From Apostichopus japonicus (Eukaryota; Echinodermata; Holothuroidea; Aspidochirotida; Stichopodidae), in assembly GCF_037975245.1 (NCBI RefSeq), contig NC_092578.1, positions 13,066,321 through 13,130,320 on the forward strand: a DNA stretch of 64,000 nt, written 5' to 3'. Positions 1 through 11,500 of this stretch are shown here, in pieces. Both the position numbers and the translations under genes were made by a program. How positions within the stretch are numbered: the first letter of the stretch is position 1; each line of letters starts with the position of its first letter. The notes beneath the pieces were generated by a model. It was given only the letters and a program-made list of their open reading frames with translations, was not told where the DNA came from and ran no database searches.

Positions 1-766
1 TTACTTTTCTGTACGAGATGTGAACTACAAATTTAAACATAAACAAATAATCCGGGTTGTACAAAGTTGAAGAAGGTAATTTGAGACTTGTCTTTGATTG
101 AAAAAAAAATACTGAAGAAAAAAAGCAGCAATTAAAGCTGTTAAGATATTAGAGATATTTTAATTATCAATATCTCAAAGCAAGTTCTTTCACAAGCTTC
201 AGGTGTTTCTTTTTATTTCAACTGATGAAAGAAAAGTAATAGGAAAGAAAAAACAACGTCTTAAATCATTAAGTACTTGCTAATTAATGCTTACTTGGTA
301 GGGACAAAAAATTTAAGGGGGGGGAGGGGTGTTGCTTGTTAGCTTTTGTAGGAAACTGTTGAAAAAAATATCAGCGACAGCTGCGATAAAAATTAAACAT
401 TTATTCCTGTAAGAACACTTTCTGTTATCTTTTGAGTCTCTCAGCCAGCTCGTACAGGAAACCCTGTCAAACAATAAAGGTCTCTTGAAAGAGGCTTTCC
501 AGTTAAAGAGCCAAGTAACACAACTAACCAGAGAGCAAACGCCCAATAAACACAGGAAAGAGGTTATTGATGAGCCATTGTATGCAATAAGGTAATTTGG
601 ATTATCTACTTGTCCTTTCGAGTACCACATCTAATAAACATGTCTAGTGGAAAGGAATTAGTCATTTCAAATGTGTCAGGATGTGATATCAACACTTCAA
701 CAGAGATTAGCACTTCTGATGAGTAGAACTGTACTCTAACATCTTTACAACAAATTTGCTAGGTAT

Positions 767-1815
767 GTAAGTTAGTGCAGTGTTCTCCTAATTCTCAGCT
801 GTATGAGGTGTTCCTCCCACTCACCCTGAATCTGTTAAATAGCTAATTAATGAGGTAATTAATGAGGTATGTAACTGTAAGTTAGTGCAGTGTTCCCCTA
901 ATTCTCAGCTGTATGAGGTGTTCCTCCCACTCACCCTGAATCTGCTAAATAGCTAATTAATGAGGTAATTAATGAGGTATGTAACTGTAAGTTAGTGCAG
1001 TGTTCCCCTAATTCTCAGCTGTATGAGGTGTTCCTCCCATTCACCCTGAATCTGTTAAATAGCTAATTAATGAGGTAATTAATGAGGTATGTAACTGTAC
1101 TGTAAGTTAGTGCAGTGTTCTCCTAATTCTCAGCTGTATGAGGTGTTCCTCCCACTCACCCTGAATCTGCTAAATAGCTAATTAATGAGGTAATTAATGA
1201 GGTATGTAACTGTAAGTTAGTGCAGTGTTCCCCTAATTCTCAGCTGTATGAGGTGTTCCTCCCATTCACCCTGAATCTGTTAAATAGCTAATTAATGAGG
1301 TAATTAATGAGGTAATTAATGAGGTATGTAACTGTACTGTAAGTTAGTGCAGTGTTCCCCTAATTTTCAGCTGTATGAGGTGTCCCTCCCACTCACCCTG
1401 AATCTGTTCAATAGCTAATTAATGAGGTAATTAATGAGGTATGTAACTGTAAGTTAGTGCAGTTTTCCCCTAATTTCCAGCTGTATGAGGTGTTCCTCAC
1501 ACTCACCTTGAAACTGTTAAATAGCTAATGAGGTAATTAATGAGGTAATTAATGAGGTATGTAACTGTAAGTTAGTGCAGTGTTCCCCTAATTTTCAGCT
1601 GCAGGAGGTGTTTCTCCCACTCACCTTGAAACTGTTAAATAGCTTATTAATGAGGTAATTAATGAGGTATGTAACTGTAAGTTTGTGCAGTGTTCCCCTA
1701 ATTTTCAGCTGTATGAGGAGTTCCCCCACTCACCTTGAAAATGTTAAATAGCTAATTTAATGAGGTAATTAATGAGGTATGTAACTGAAAGTTAGTGTAG
1801 TGTTCCCTTAATTTC
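767..1815. repeat. 110-bp minisatellite, about 10 copies
   Basis: Units start at GTAAGTTAGTGCAG near 767, 877, 987, 1102, 1212, 1339, 1449, 1567, 1677 and 1787. Most are exactly 110 bp. Length changes come from an extra ACTGT (5 bp) or extra copies of the 8-bp TAATGAGG subrepeat. Copies degrade to the right. No open frame of note. Confidence 0.95.
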
Positions 1816-2439
1816 AGCTGTATGATGTGATTTAGGGATATATGCGCAAAATAAGTTCTGACATATCAGCAAGCATCGTTTCACGATACTTACTGTAGGT
1901 GGATTTAAGGAATTAGGCTTGAGTGCGCTACCAGCCTAACCAGCAGATTGCATCTGATCTTGAGATTGTGGCCCTCTCTCGTCATTTCGCTATGACCAAC
2001 TTTTCCCTCCGGCTCGCATCGACAATTAACTGAAATCTCTGTTTTGGACCTTTGAAACACATTGTTGTCAGTCTGGGTGGTATTTCTACTCCATTTTAAT
2101 TTTTTTTTTTAAAAGGCCCTTTAAAGATTTGAGGCTTGTCAATAAAAGTGGCTGGAATCCATGGTCTAAATTCATGGATCATTATAACAGCTCACTCAAA
2201 AGTCATGTAGAAATCACTTGGAACACTCTAAAGACTTTTAACGCCCTCAAATAACAATATGGATGATACAGAAATTGTCAAGGACTAATGCAGTGGATAT
2301 CATCCATGGCTGCTCTGTTGTTTTGTACAGAGTTTAAAATAACAATCGTACTTTTAATTAATCAGAATTTATACGAGACTGATTAACATCAACAATCGGA
2401 TGTTTACACAGAAGACGACTATTGATCTAGACTTAAAGG

Positions 2440-3040
2440 AGTGTTCTAACCTTTTACACACATTTCAAGGTTGAATAACTTCAAAAAACCAGGAAAAGAC
2501 AAAGAAGCCTTTCCAGCTTTCAATCTCTTCTTTGTTTATTGGACTAACAGTCCATATGTGGTATTCAACTGTCATACAGTCTAAATTTTCTTCATTTGAT
2601 GAAAGAGAATGACTAAAATATTTGGTGTTCAAGTGCATCACTGGCTCCCGATACGTGAACGAATCAACTACAAACTACTTCTGATGGTGTTCAAATGTAT
2701 GCACAATGTAGGACCAAGCTACCTCACTAACTTGTTTCGGCTCCGACCATCATCCACACGCTCACTTCGCTCCAATTCATCGCTGATGCTACTTATCCTT
2801 AGAGTAAAAACACAGACTTACGGCTTGAGAACGTTCGCATCCAGTGCACCGTGCCTGTGGAACTCACTTCCAGAACATGTAAAAATGTGCAATACTGTGA
2901 ACGGTTTTAAATCAGCTCTCAAAACGTATCTTTTCACCAAAGCATATATGTTATAATTGTTATTATTATGTTAAGCGCTACGAGAATTGTTTCATAGTTT
3001 GTTTGGCGCTATTTAAAATTATGTATTATTATTATCTTTT
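2440..3040 (+). pseudogene. Non-LTR retrotransposon 3' fragment (RT C-terminal region)
   Basis: The frame 2609-2956 reads HHWLPIRERINYKLLLMVFK, then GPSYLTNLF, RTFASSAPCLWNSLPEHVK and FKSALKTYLFTKAY, the conserved C-terminal tail after the reverse transcriptase of CR1/Jockey/Rex-like elements. It is followed by TTAAGCGCTACGAGAATTG, TTTGGCGCTATTTAAA and a (TTA)n tail, typical of a LINE 3' end. No RT core precedes it: a 5'-truncated dead copy. Confidence 0.8.
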
Positions 3041-3879
3041 CTGTGAAGGATGGTATAAGAGAAGGGACCAAACAACTAAAGGCAAACGGTATTTAATTCA
3101 GTGACTTCTTAGCATTTCAAAAGTCATAGTTGAAGGGCAATCTGACATATATATCCTCAATCCCTCAGCTAGCTTAAATCAACAATCTCTGAGTAATAAA
3201 ACTAATGGCTTATGCAGCTAACGTTAAGTATCATACATGAACTTCATAATGCTAAGCTTATTGCATTTACAGAGATCCGGCTTGCTGTCGACCCATAACG
3301 GTGTTGCCGCCCATGTAGATATCGAGGGATTTAGGTTATTACTCGGTGTTTCGATCATTGTTTCGGGGAAAGTGAAAGGGAGAGGCGTTTGTGTTTATTT
3401 TAACGGAAGATGGTGCCATCCTCATACTGTAACTCCATCGTCAAAAGTCACGTATGCTCGGAAAACATTAAAATCTTAACTGAAAGCTTTCGCCACGGGG
3501 TTCTAAAACAATGTGCAATTCAATTAAGCAGTCATTCTCACTGTTAGTTTATAACATGTCAATTAAGACTCAATCTATCCCGCTGTTATGGATACAGTCT
3601 TGTATTATTCCCGTACTCAAGAAAACTTTGATATCTTGTATGAATGATATGTGCCTGATAGTTTTAAAATATAATTAAAATAGTAATAGTAATAAAAATA
3701 AAATAATTTTAAAATAGAATTTTAAACCACCCGTAGCTCGGTTTTTAGATCCCCTTCAGTTTGCCCACCAATCGCATCGTTGTTGGTAACACATGAATCC
3801 TTCTAATCCTTGAAAGGCTACATTCTCACTTGGAAAATTCTACTTGTGGTTATTCTGCTTGTGACATGCTTTCATTTTT

Positions 3880-4400
3880 CTAATTCTTCTTCAGCATTTA
3901 ATACTATTCAAACTCATATCTTGGTTGATAACAATGGAAGTTTCAAGTTGGCACTATTCAACAGATTATGAATTATTTAACTTTGGAAGATAACTCAGTC
4001 TGTAAACGTTAGTCCCCCCTGTTGTTCTGATGCTATATATTCTAATACGGGAGCACCCCAGGGAACTTATCCTGCACCCTTTCTAGTCACTTTTATGCAT
4101 GTCTGATTGTAAATCTTCAGAGGAGGGGTGTCTGCTTATAACATTTGCAGATGACACCGTCATGATGGGCCACATTGATGGTGATGATGATGATAGGGCA
4201 TACATTTACCAACTGCAATCTTTTATTGACTGTTGTGATACAAATTTTCTTGAATTCAATGTTTCGAAGACCAAAGAAATCATTATTGATTCCGGGGTTA
4301 AAACTATTCCCCTGCCCGCGCCCCCTCCCACTCTTTCATTAATGAAGGGACTCAGGTCAATTGTATTTCTTCATACATGTATCTTGGGGTAGTGCTGAAT
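3880..4400 (+). pseudogene. Decayed reverse transcriptase palm fragment
   Basis: In broken frames one sees FSAFNTIQTHI-like, then NTGAPQGT, then LLITFADDTVMMGHI and TNFLEFNVSKTKEIII: RT boxes including the catalytic F-A-D-D. Frameshifts and stops separate the boxes. It is a second, independent non-LTR relic, as it lies downstream of a 3' end. Confidence 0.8.
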
Positions 4401-5691
4401 GATAAATCGACCAAGAGCGGGGGGGGGGGACAGGGGTTAATGCAGCCAGCCGTCTTTTGCACGGCCGGTTTCGCAAAATGACGGCCTATTTTTTTCGTGC
4501 AGGGCTTGCAAAATAAATAAGAAGCCGTGAAAAGCTTTCTCAAGTTTTCAATACCCAAATATACAGAAATGAGACAATGTCAATATTGTGTTTGTTTCTT
4601 CTGTTTTTTTCCCTAATTTTACCAATCAAATCTCGTATTGACTAACTGAACAGCTTGCATTTTACCCTCCAATACCTAAAAAAAACTTAAAGTTTCTAAA
4701 GGGGCATTTCCTCCTGAATCCCCACAAGGGTCCCTAAGGCAGGCCCCCGCCTTGAGGGGAGATCGCTTGGCCATCGCAATGATGCCTTTAGCATCATGTT
4801 GCCCTAAAAAGGTAGGACACCCACTTTAATTTAATTTTGGACCCACATCTACCAGTTCTGCCTCAACCCCTGAGGGTGGGGGGATCATGTTGATAGTACG
4901 GTGATGAAATTAAACTATAGATTGTACTGCCTCAGAAAAATGTCAATTTGAAAAGTTTAGACAGAAATTGTAGATGTTTTAGAAATGCTGTTACGTGTGG
5001 TGTTTGGAGGTAATTGCTTGGTTTGCTGGCGTGGTAATGGAATTCCGGAATTCTTTCATCCCTTGTGCGATGAAGCAGCAGTTTAACAAAACCTTGCATG
5101 GTTGAGTTTTGTCTGTGTGTGAGTTTGTGTTTGTATTGTATGTTGTGGCTGTGTCTCTCTTCTTGCCTTTTAATATGTTTACTGATTGTATATTACTCTT
5201 TCATTGTAAATTCTACTTTAACTATTTATCAATGTCTTGTGCGAGTGACCAAGTTTCCCTCTTAGGAGAAATAAAGTTGTACTTACTAACACATAAAAAT
5301 ACGGCCAATGGAGCCCTTAGTATTTTGTATATAACCAAAAACAGAATCAACTTAAAAAATTTCACTAGTTTTGACTTGATTTGAATCTCCTGATCAAGTT
5401 GAATAATTTTAGGATATTAAGACCTGAGCTTGTATTAGAACACTTGAGCTTGGGGGGGAAAAAAAGAAGGTATTTCTCATCTTAAAATGGCATCATAATT
5501 AGCATTCCAGATAGAAACTACAATATGTACATTATTGACTCAGACAAATACAGCCATAGAAAGGACAATGACCCCCTGTAAATCTCTAAGTAGGACAGTG
5601 TTGCTACGGTGGGTACCACTGGGTTGGAATGCAATATAGCATTGTTTTCTTCATGAACAAGAAATGCACAGCCGCAAACTACCCTCCTACC

Positions 5692-5736
5692 TGCACTACC
5701 TGCCACTACCTGCCACTACCTGCCACTACCCGCCAC
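5692..5736. repeat. 10-bp microsatellite TGCCACTACC
   Basis: Four to five tandem copies of (C/T)ACCTGCCAC in a gene-free stretch between the RT relic and the 39-bp minisatellite. Nothing else is supported from 4,400 to 6,660. Confidence 0.8.
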
Positions 5737-6671
5737 ACACACAAATCTTTCACACGTAAACAACTCAACATCTGGCAAGGAGTTCCATCTCTCTGAACAA
5801 AGAAAGCCAAGGCTTACTGATCTTAGAAAGGATCAAATGTTCTTTGTTCTTTTTCCCCCTTTCTTACTTTTTTATTGCTTTTATGCAGGATTTTGTTTGC
5901 GTTTGTAAACTTCCTGTGAAACTTGATAGGTACAAACCATCCTAGGAGGCATAAGCAGGAAATGAAGGGCGGAAACTTTGACGTGGGTACTTGCGCTCAT
6001 AAGTCATCCAGGATGAAGGATGTTCGCAAAACGTCTTTGTTGTTACAGCAGAAATGTCAATATTTGAGAGCCTTTTGAAGATAAACTTTGCCAATGTTAA
6101 ACATGATACGTTTTGTTTATTTGTATTACTGATTGCATTTCTTTTTCCCTTTTGATATGAGCACATAACTCCGATGTGAGAGAATTAAGGTCAGAGTATA
6201 AGTTTTGGAGAACCAATTTAGCGACCAAATCAAGTTAGAGAGTAGACGATCGAGCAATGATCCCTGATTGCTTAAGCCCTCCCACCTCCCCCCCCCCCCC
6301 CCCCACCACTTGAAATATTTACTGCCAAGCATCTTGCCTTTAACGATTAAGTTTATTCGGTAGGTACTTAAATTCTCCTTAAGCTTCGGGAATTCATCTG
6401 GAAGGGCCAGAATAAAACAGCAAAGCGTCTTTGCAAAAATATAAGAATCAAACTTCAGGATACAAGGACAATAGAAAAAGCAAAGAAAATCAAAAGAATC
6501 AATGAAATGACAAGGATCAAATTACAAGATTGAAGATGGCGGATGATGAACTTACTCAGCTGTGGGCTTTAGTCCGCAATACTGATCAGAGAAATGAAGA
6601 TAATCCAGCATAGATTCATTTTCAGAAAGACAATTTGACACCTGTTGAGAAAAGGAAAGAATGAATGAAAG

Positions 6672-7200
6672 CAGTCAATTGGGTATTAAATATCCAAACC
6701 ATTACGACAGCAGTCGACCGGGTATTAAATATCCACACCAGTACGACAGCAGTCAATTGGGTATTAAATATCCACCAGTACGACAGCAGTCGACCGGGTA
6801 TTAAAAATCCACACCAGTACGACAGCAGTCGACCGGGTATTAAATATCCACACCAGTACGACAGCAGTCGACCGGGTATTAAATATCCACACCAGTACGA
6901 CAGCAGTCGACCGGGTATTAAATATCCAAACTAGTACGACAGCAGTCGACCGGGTATTAAATATACAAACCAGTACGACAGCAGTCGACCGGGTATTAAA
7001 TATCCAAACCAGTACGACAGCAGTCGACCGGGTATTAAAAATCCACACCAGTACGACAGCAGTCGACCGGGTATTAAATATCCACACCAGTACGACAGCA
7101 GTCGACCGGGTATTAAATATCCACACCAGTACGACAGCAGTCGACCGGGTATTAAATATACAAACCAGTACGACAGCAGTCGACTGAGTATTAATTATTC
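6672..7200. repeat. 39-bp minisatellite, about 13 copies
   Basis: The unit runs from CAGTACGACAGCAGTCGACC through GGGTATTAAATATCCACAC. Because 39 is a multiple of 3 and the unit lacks stops in some frames, it opens reading frames on both strands (13-residue repeats such as GIKYPHQYDSSRP and WIFNTRSTAVVLV). These frames start inside the repeat and have no gene context, so I treat them as noncoding. Each unit carries a SalI-like GTCGAC palindrome. Confidence 0.95.
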
Positions 7201-7326
7201 AAACCAGTTCTACCAAGAAAGAAGGACACAAGGTGATGCAAACCAGGTTCAAACTTTTCAAGACAAACGGTTTGTATTGTTTTCCCTTTCACATGGCTGG
7301 GCAGATTAAAATATAAACGTTCGTCG

Positions 7327-7722
7327 TAGTGGCGGAGCTAGGGGTATTGGTCGGGGGAGGGGGCGAGAATGGTCTGTAGGGGCGCTTTCGACACTATCTA
7401 AGCAGAGCGCCACCACAGGTGAGCGCGGAGCATAGGAAAATTTTTTGATTAAAGATACTCCCTGGATTGCCCGAAATGACCCTTTCCGGGCCTTGCTAAT
7501 TTGCAGATAAATGAAGAATAAATAGTTGTCATTGCCATTTTGTCTGAAAATTACACCAACAAAATGTGACAAATGTCAATAGGTATTTGAGAGTGCAATA
7601 AATAAGTCAATAATCGCGAATAAGTAAAAAGTGGTAAAAAGCTGAAAAGGGCGTCAGCAGTCCATTTGAGTCTGTCAGGGGGGGCATCTGCCCCCTCTGA
7701 CTGTATGGACGCTCCGCCACTG
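7327..7722. mobile_element. 396-bp hAT-type MITE, copy 1
   Basis: Ends are TAGTGGCGGAGC...GCTCCGCCACTG, imperfect inverted termini. Flanks GTTCGTCG and GTTGGTCA are a decayed 8-bp target duplication. It is the same family and length as 50394-50789, in the opposite orientation. No transposase. Confidence 0.85.
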
Positions 7723-8518
7723 GTTGGTCATAAGTTGCTCTTTTCTTTTGAGTAAGAACCAGAACTCTGGAGCAAAAGAGAACAATTCTCATCTTCTATG
7801 CAACACGAAACAGATGAATTTAGATCTGTAAGAATGTTCATAACGGACACACGAACAGATTGACAGGAATACCAACAATTCTTCATTCTTCACAATTCTT
7901 CATATTTATAATAAATATATATAAATCGAGAGCTCCTATTAAATACATCCAATTAGTCTACCTCATAGCTTGCTCTGATCCTTGAAATATCATACAATCA
8001 AATTTAGACTTTTAATTTTGAAAGGAAAAGGATGTCTTTGTTGTTGTTTATAAGTGACTTTACAACCTAGTTAACTGATAAACACAAGAGTAAATTTAAA
8101 CAGAATCGTAGTTACCTGTAAATAGTTCCTCTAATTCATTTTAACCAAACTTTAGTAGGATTGTAAACCAACAGGATTGCAAAACATGTCATTTACGGAG
8201 TGGTGTAAACCCTGTCCCTAGAATCCCTGCTTACTACTTTATAAGTTCAAGTTCTTAACAGTTCCAGCCAAATGGTAATATGACAGAAAGGAGGATCCAG
8301 TCTGGGGGGGGGGGGGGAGGGGGAGTGGGCTGGGGTATGATGAGGGGTTAGTTTCAAAGGTCACCAGATCGAACTAGTCACAATGGGTGACTGCGTTAAG
8401 TATACTTGTAAGAAGCTCTGTATCATCATTGATCCTGGTCTGAGCTGACAAAATTAGCAAAATATTACTTGAATACTCAAAAATATGCAAGCTTATAAAA
8501 TGAAAAATAAGAATTTAC
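7723..8518. other. CCDC47: Gene-free stretch left of the last visible CCDC47 exon
   Basis: This is presumably CCDC47 intron. It holds a poly-G run at about 8,305-8,325 and nothing else I can support; the next CCDC47 exon was not recognised here. Confidence 0.5.
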
Positions 8519-11500
8519 CTTTGAATCCAAAACTCCTTGGATAGCCTCCCCAGTCTCCCCAATGGCAAGGTATGAGTCACTCAGTCCAAACTTCTCACCA
8601 CTACGCTTCTCATTGCAGTAAAGACTCTGCAAGGAGTTGTGGGGAAAAAGAAAACACCATTTTGTTATGAGAGATCCAAAGCAATTTCTTCCTCAAATTC
8701 ATTTTAAACAGAGCGAAAAATTATTTGTATTTGTAAACAAAGATTTTTGTGTTTGATCACAACTTTTTGATAAATTAATCAAACACGCCAAGTATTCCTC
8801 AAAACGAGATTGCAATCAAAATATGCAATTTTTCTCATTTTTTCGTTGTTGTCAGCAATGAATATTACAGAGTAGTTCATTTTTCATACCATTCCGTTAT
8901 TAACATTTTCTTGTCCCGGCAGTTTTTTTCGATTTGGTTCTGATCACAGGCAAGTAGCAAGCTAGGAATTTCAAACACAATTCACCTTTTTCTTCATTAT
9001 TTGACATAAAACTAAAATAAATCAAACTGAATGAACATCATTTCTGCGGGAAGATAGCATCGAATGAAAATCTTTTATTTACATAAGTCAGTTGCACAGA
9101 TTGGTAGGTATTTATTCAGCCAATCATATAAAGATACAATGGAAAACGGGTGATAACAAGAACTCTAAAGAAATACAAAGTTGTAAACAACATATAAGAC
9201 CTCAAATAGTATACACAAATATGAAAATGTTCCGATACAATGTACTAACATATAGAAATAGCACTCATAACGCAAAATGTTTGAAAATATAGAAATGCAC
9301 CTATAAAGAAAGTACAAAAATATATAAATGCTCGCATATACAATACAAGTGCACAAAAGTACAAAATTGTACATAAAATATGCATAGGAACGCCTCTTAC
9401 AAAATATCTCAAAAAAGGATGATAAAAATTACACTGTTCAGCCTTGTTTACATTGCAGCAAATGTTGGTAATTAAAAGAAAGTGTGTTTAGCCTTTACAA
9501 TGAGAACTACAATATGAAACTCAAAAGGAGCCGGAAAATTTATACATGACGGGCGTTATAAGGTCTAGCCTTATTTGCATATGAAGCTTCATGTCAAAGC
9601 TATTAATTCGCATACTTAGTCGTCAGTCATTATTGTCATGAAACGGTTAAACTAATCGCAATATGACTGCGCTATTCTGACACGGGGCAGAAACGTCTCA
9701 AGTTTTCGCGAACTTTTGTGCAAAGTTTGATGAGGAACGAGCTGTATCAGGTGGGCAGATTGCTACAGTTTACAACAGTAATCACAAAATGCAGGTAAAT
9801 ACTTAACGGTTTCCATTCATCCATGTCTTTTGTGCCTTTCCGTTTAACTGAACGTAGATATTTCTATCGGATAAACTCACCAAATCGTACATGTCTTTCT
9901 GCATCCGAGCGGTGTTCCTCTTCTTGCCCAGAAATAAAACTACACTCTCCATGTCCTCCTTGTTCATTGTAACCGTTATTTTCTAGGTAAAAAGGAAAAA
10001 CAGGACCGGTCGAATTTAACAACGATCTTTAAAATTCGTCAGATCATCCAGAAGGGAAACATTTCAAATGAAAACACCTAGTCCCAGACACCTGGTCCCA
10101 GACAGAGGGAATTCAAATTGATTCTCTACGAGGGTCAGAGGAGAAACATTGATACAAGCAAAAGGCTTGATTCAAGCAAATACAGGCTGTTTTCAAGACC
10201 AACATAAATCTCACCATATAACTAGACTGAGCAATACATCGGGTAGCGCAGAGATGGCTTGACCAAACCTTACATACTATTAAGGAATGACATGCCTTTT
10301 TAGCATGTTGCATGCCAATGTTGTCCCTGATTAAAAGGATAATTTTTAGATGATGTTGTATAGTTTTTTTTTTGTTTTTTTTTTCACGGTGGTCTTATCC
10401 CGTCTTATCCATATCAAGAGTATGTTTTCTATCAACATTTAGCTTCAGGCAATCACCACTTTATCAGGATTGATATTAAGTGTGCTTGATAATTGTTTTG
10501 AAAAAAAAAAAAAATCTGCAAAAAATACGATGCAATCCAACTGAATCGTTAATAACTTACTCACTGTTTGGGTGGGTATTCCTGAAGAGTTTCTTTGTTT
10601 GAACAATGTCACCAACATAATTACTACAAATGGCAAATTACTGTATATAATTAGGAAACTTGATTTAAATGCATTTTTTTTCTTTTATCATATGGAGACA
10701 GTCCTGTCAGGATAAATAACGTTTTTTTTATTTATGTGACATATTATGGGACTACTTAAAATTTTGGAATAAAAATAGTACAGGCTCAACTGCCAAAATT
10801 ATGTTAGGGTCAAAGAATAACCACCATAAGTTAGATTAAATGGACTATATAGGGACAAACACATTGCTACAGTAGATATTGCTAAGGATGTCTCGGACTC
10901 TCGGTTTCAAACTCCTATTAAGGAAATATTTGAGCACTCTTTGAGAGTTTTGGAATATCTGTTTGTATGATATTTCATCATTTTGTAACAATTCCTGTGT
11001 TAACAAGTTTTCATGGGTGCCATAAGCTGAAATAGGCAATATTCACTGATTTTCAGTAGGTACCATCAAGCAATGTCTCAATTTGTTTTTGTTTCACTGT
11101 GTAGCCTTCTTTACATACCAGCAAAACCTATTCCTCTCTCACCATGGGATTGTATGACACTTATTTATAAATTTCATCAATATAAAGTTCAGAAAACCTT
11201 CACTTTTTGGATTTATCATGTTTTGCAAGACTTCCAGTCGTTGACCCGTTTAAAACTCAAATGGACGAGGAATAACAAGGTTCTTCCCTCACGAAGTTGG
11301 ATCTAAGATACGACCAATCCAGTGCAACTATAATGTACTTTCCAGTAATCATCTTTACATACCAAGGTCTCACTTATCACATTTTTCCCAATATAAAGTT
11401 GATCAAAGTATTCACTTTTTTGACTTCTCCTGTTTACAAAGAATTTGTCCTATATTGAACTCAAATGACATTTGAACTCCCCAAGAAATATCAGGGTTCT

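Noticed and set aside
6534-6613. Short frame MADDELTQLWALVRNTD...
   Set aside because: Only 25 codons, no splice partner, beside a minisatellite; not supportable as a gene.
6665-7126. Long repetitive open frames on both strands (13-residue repeats)
   Set aside because: They come from a 39-bp minisatellite whose length is a multiple of three; no start context, splice sites or domain.
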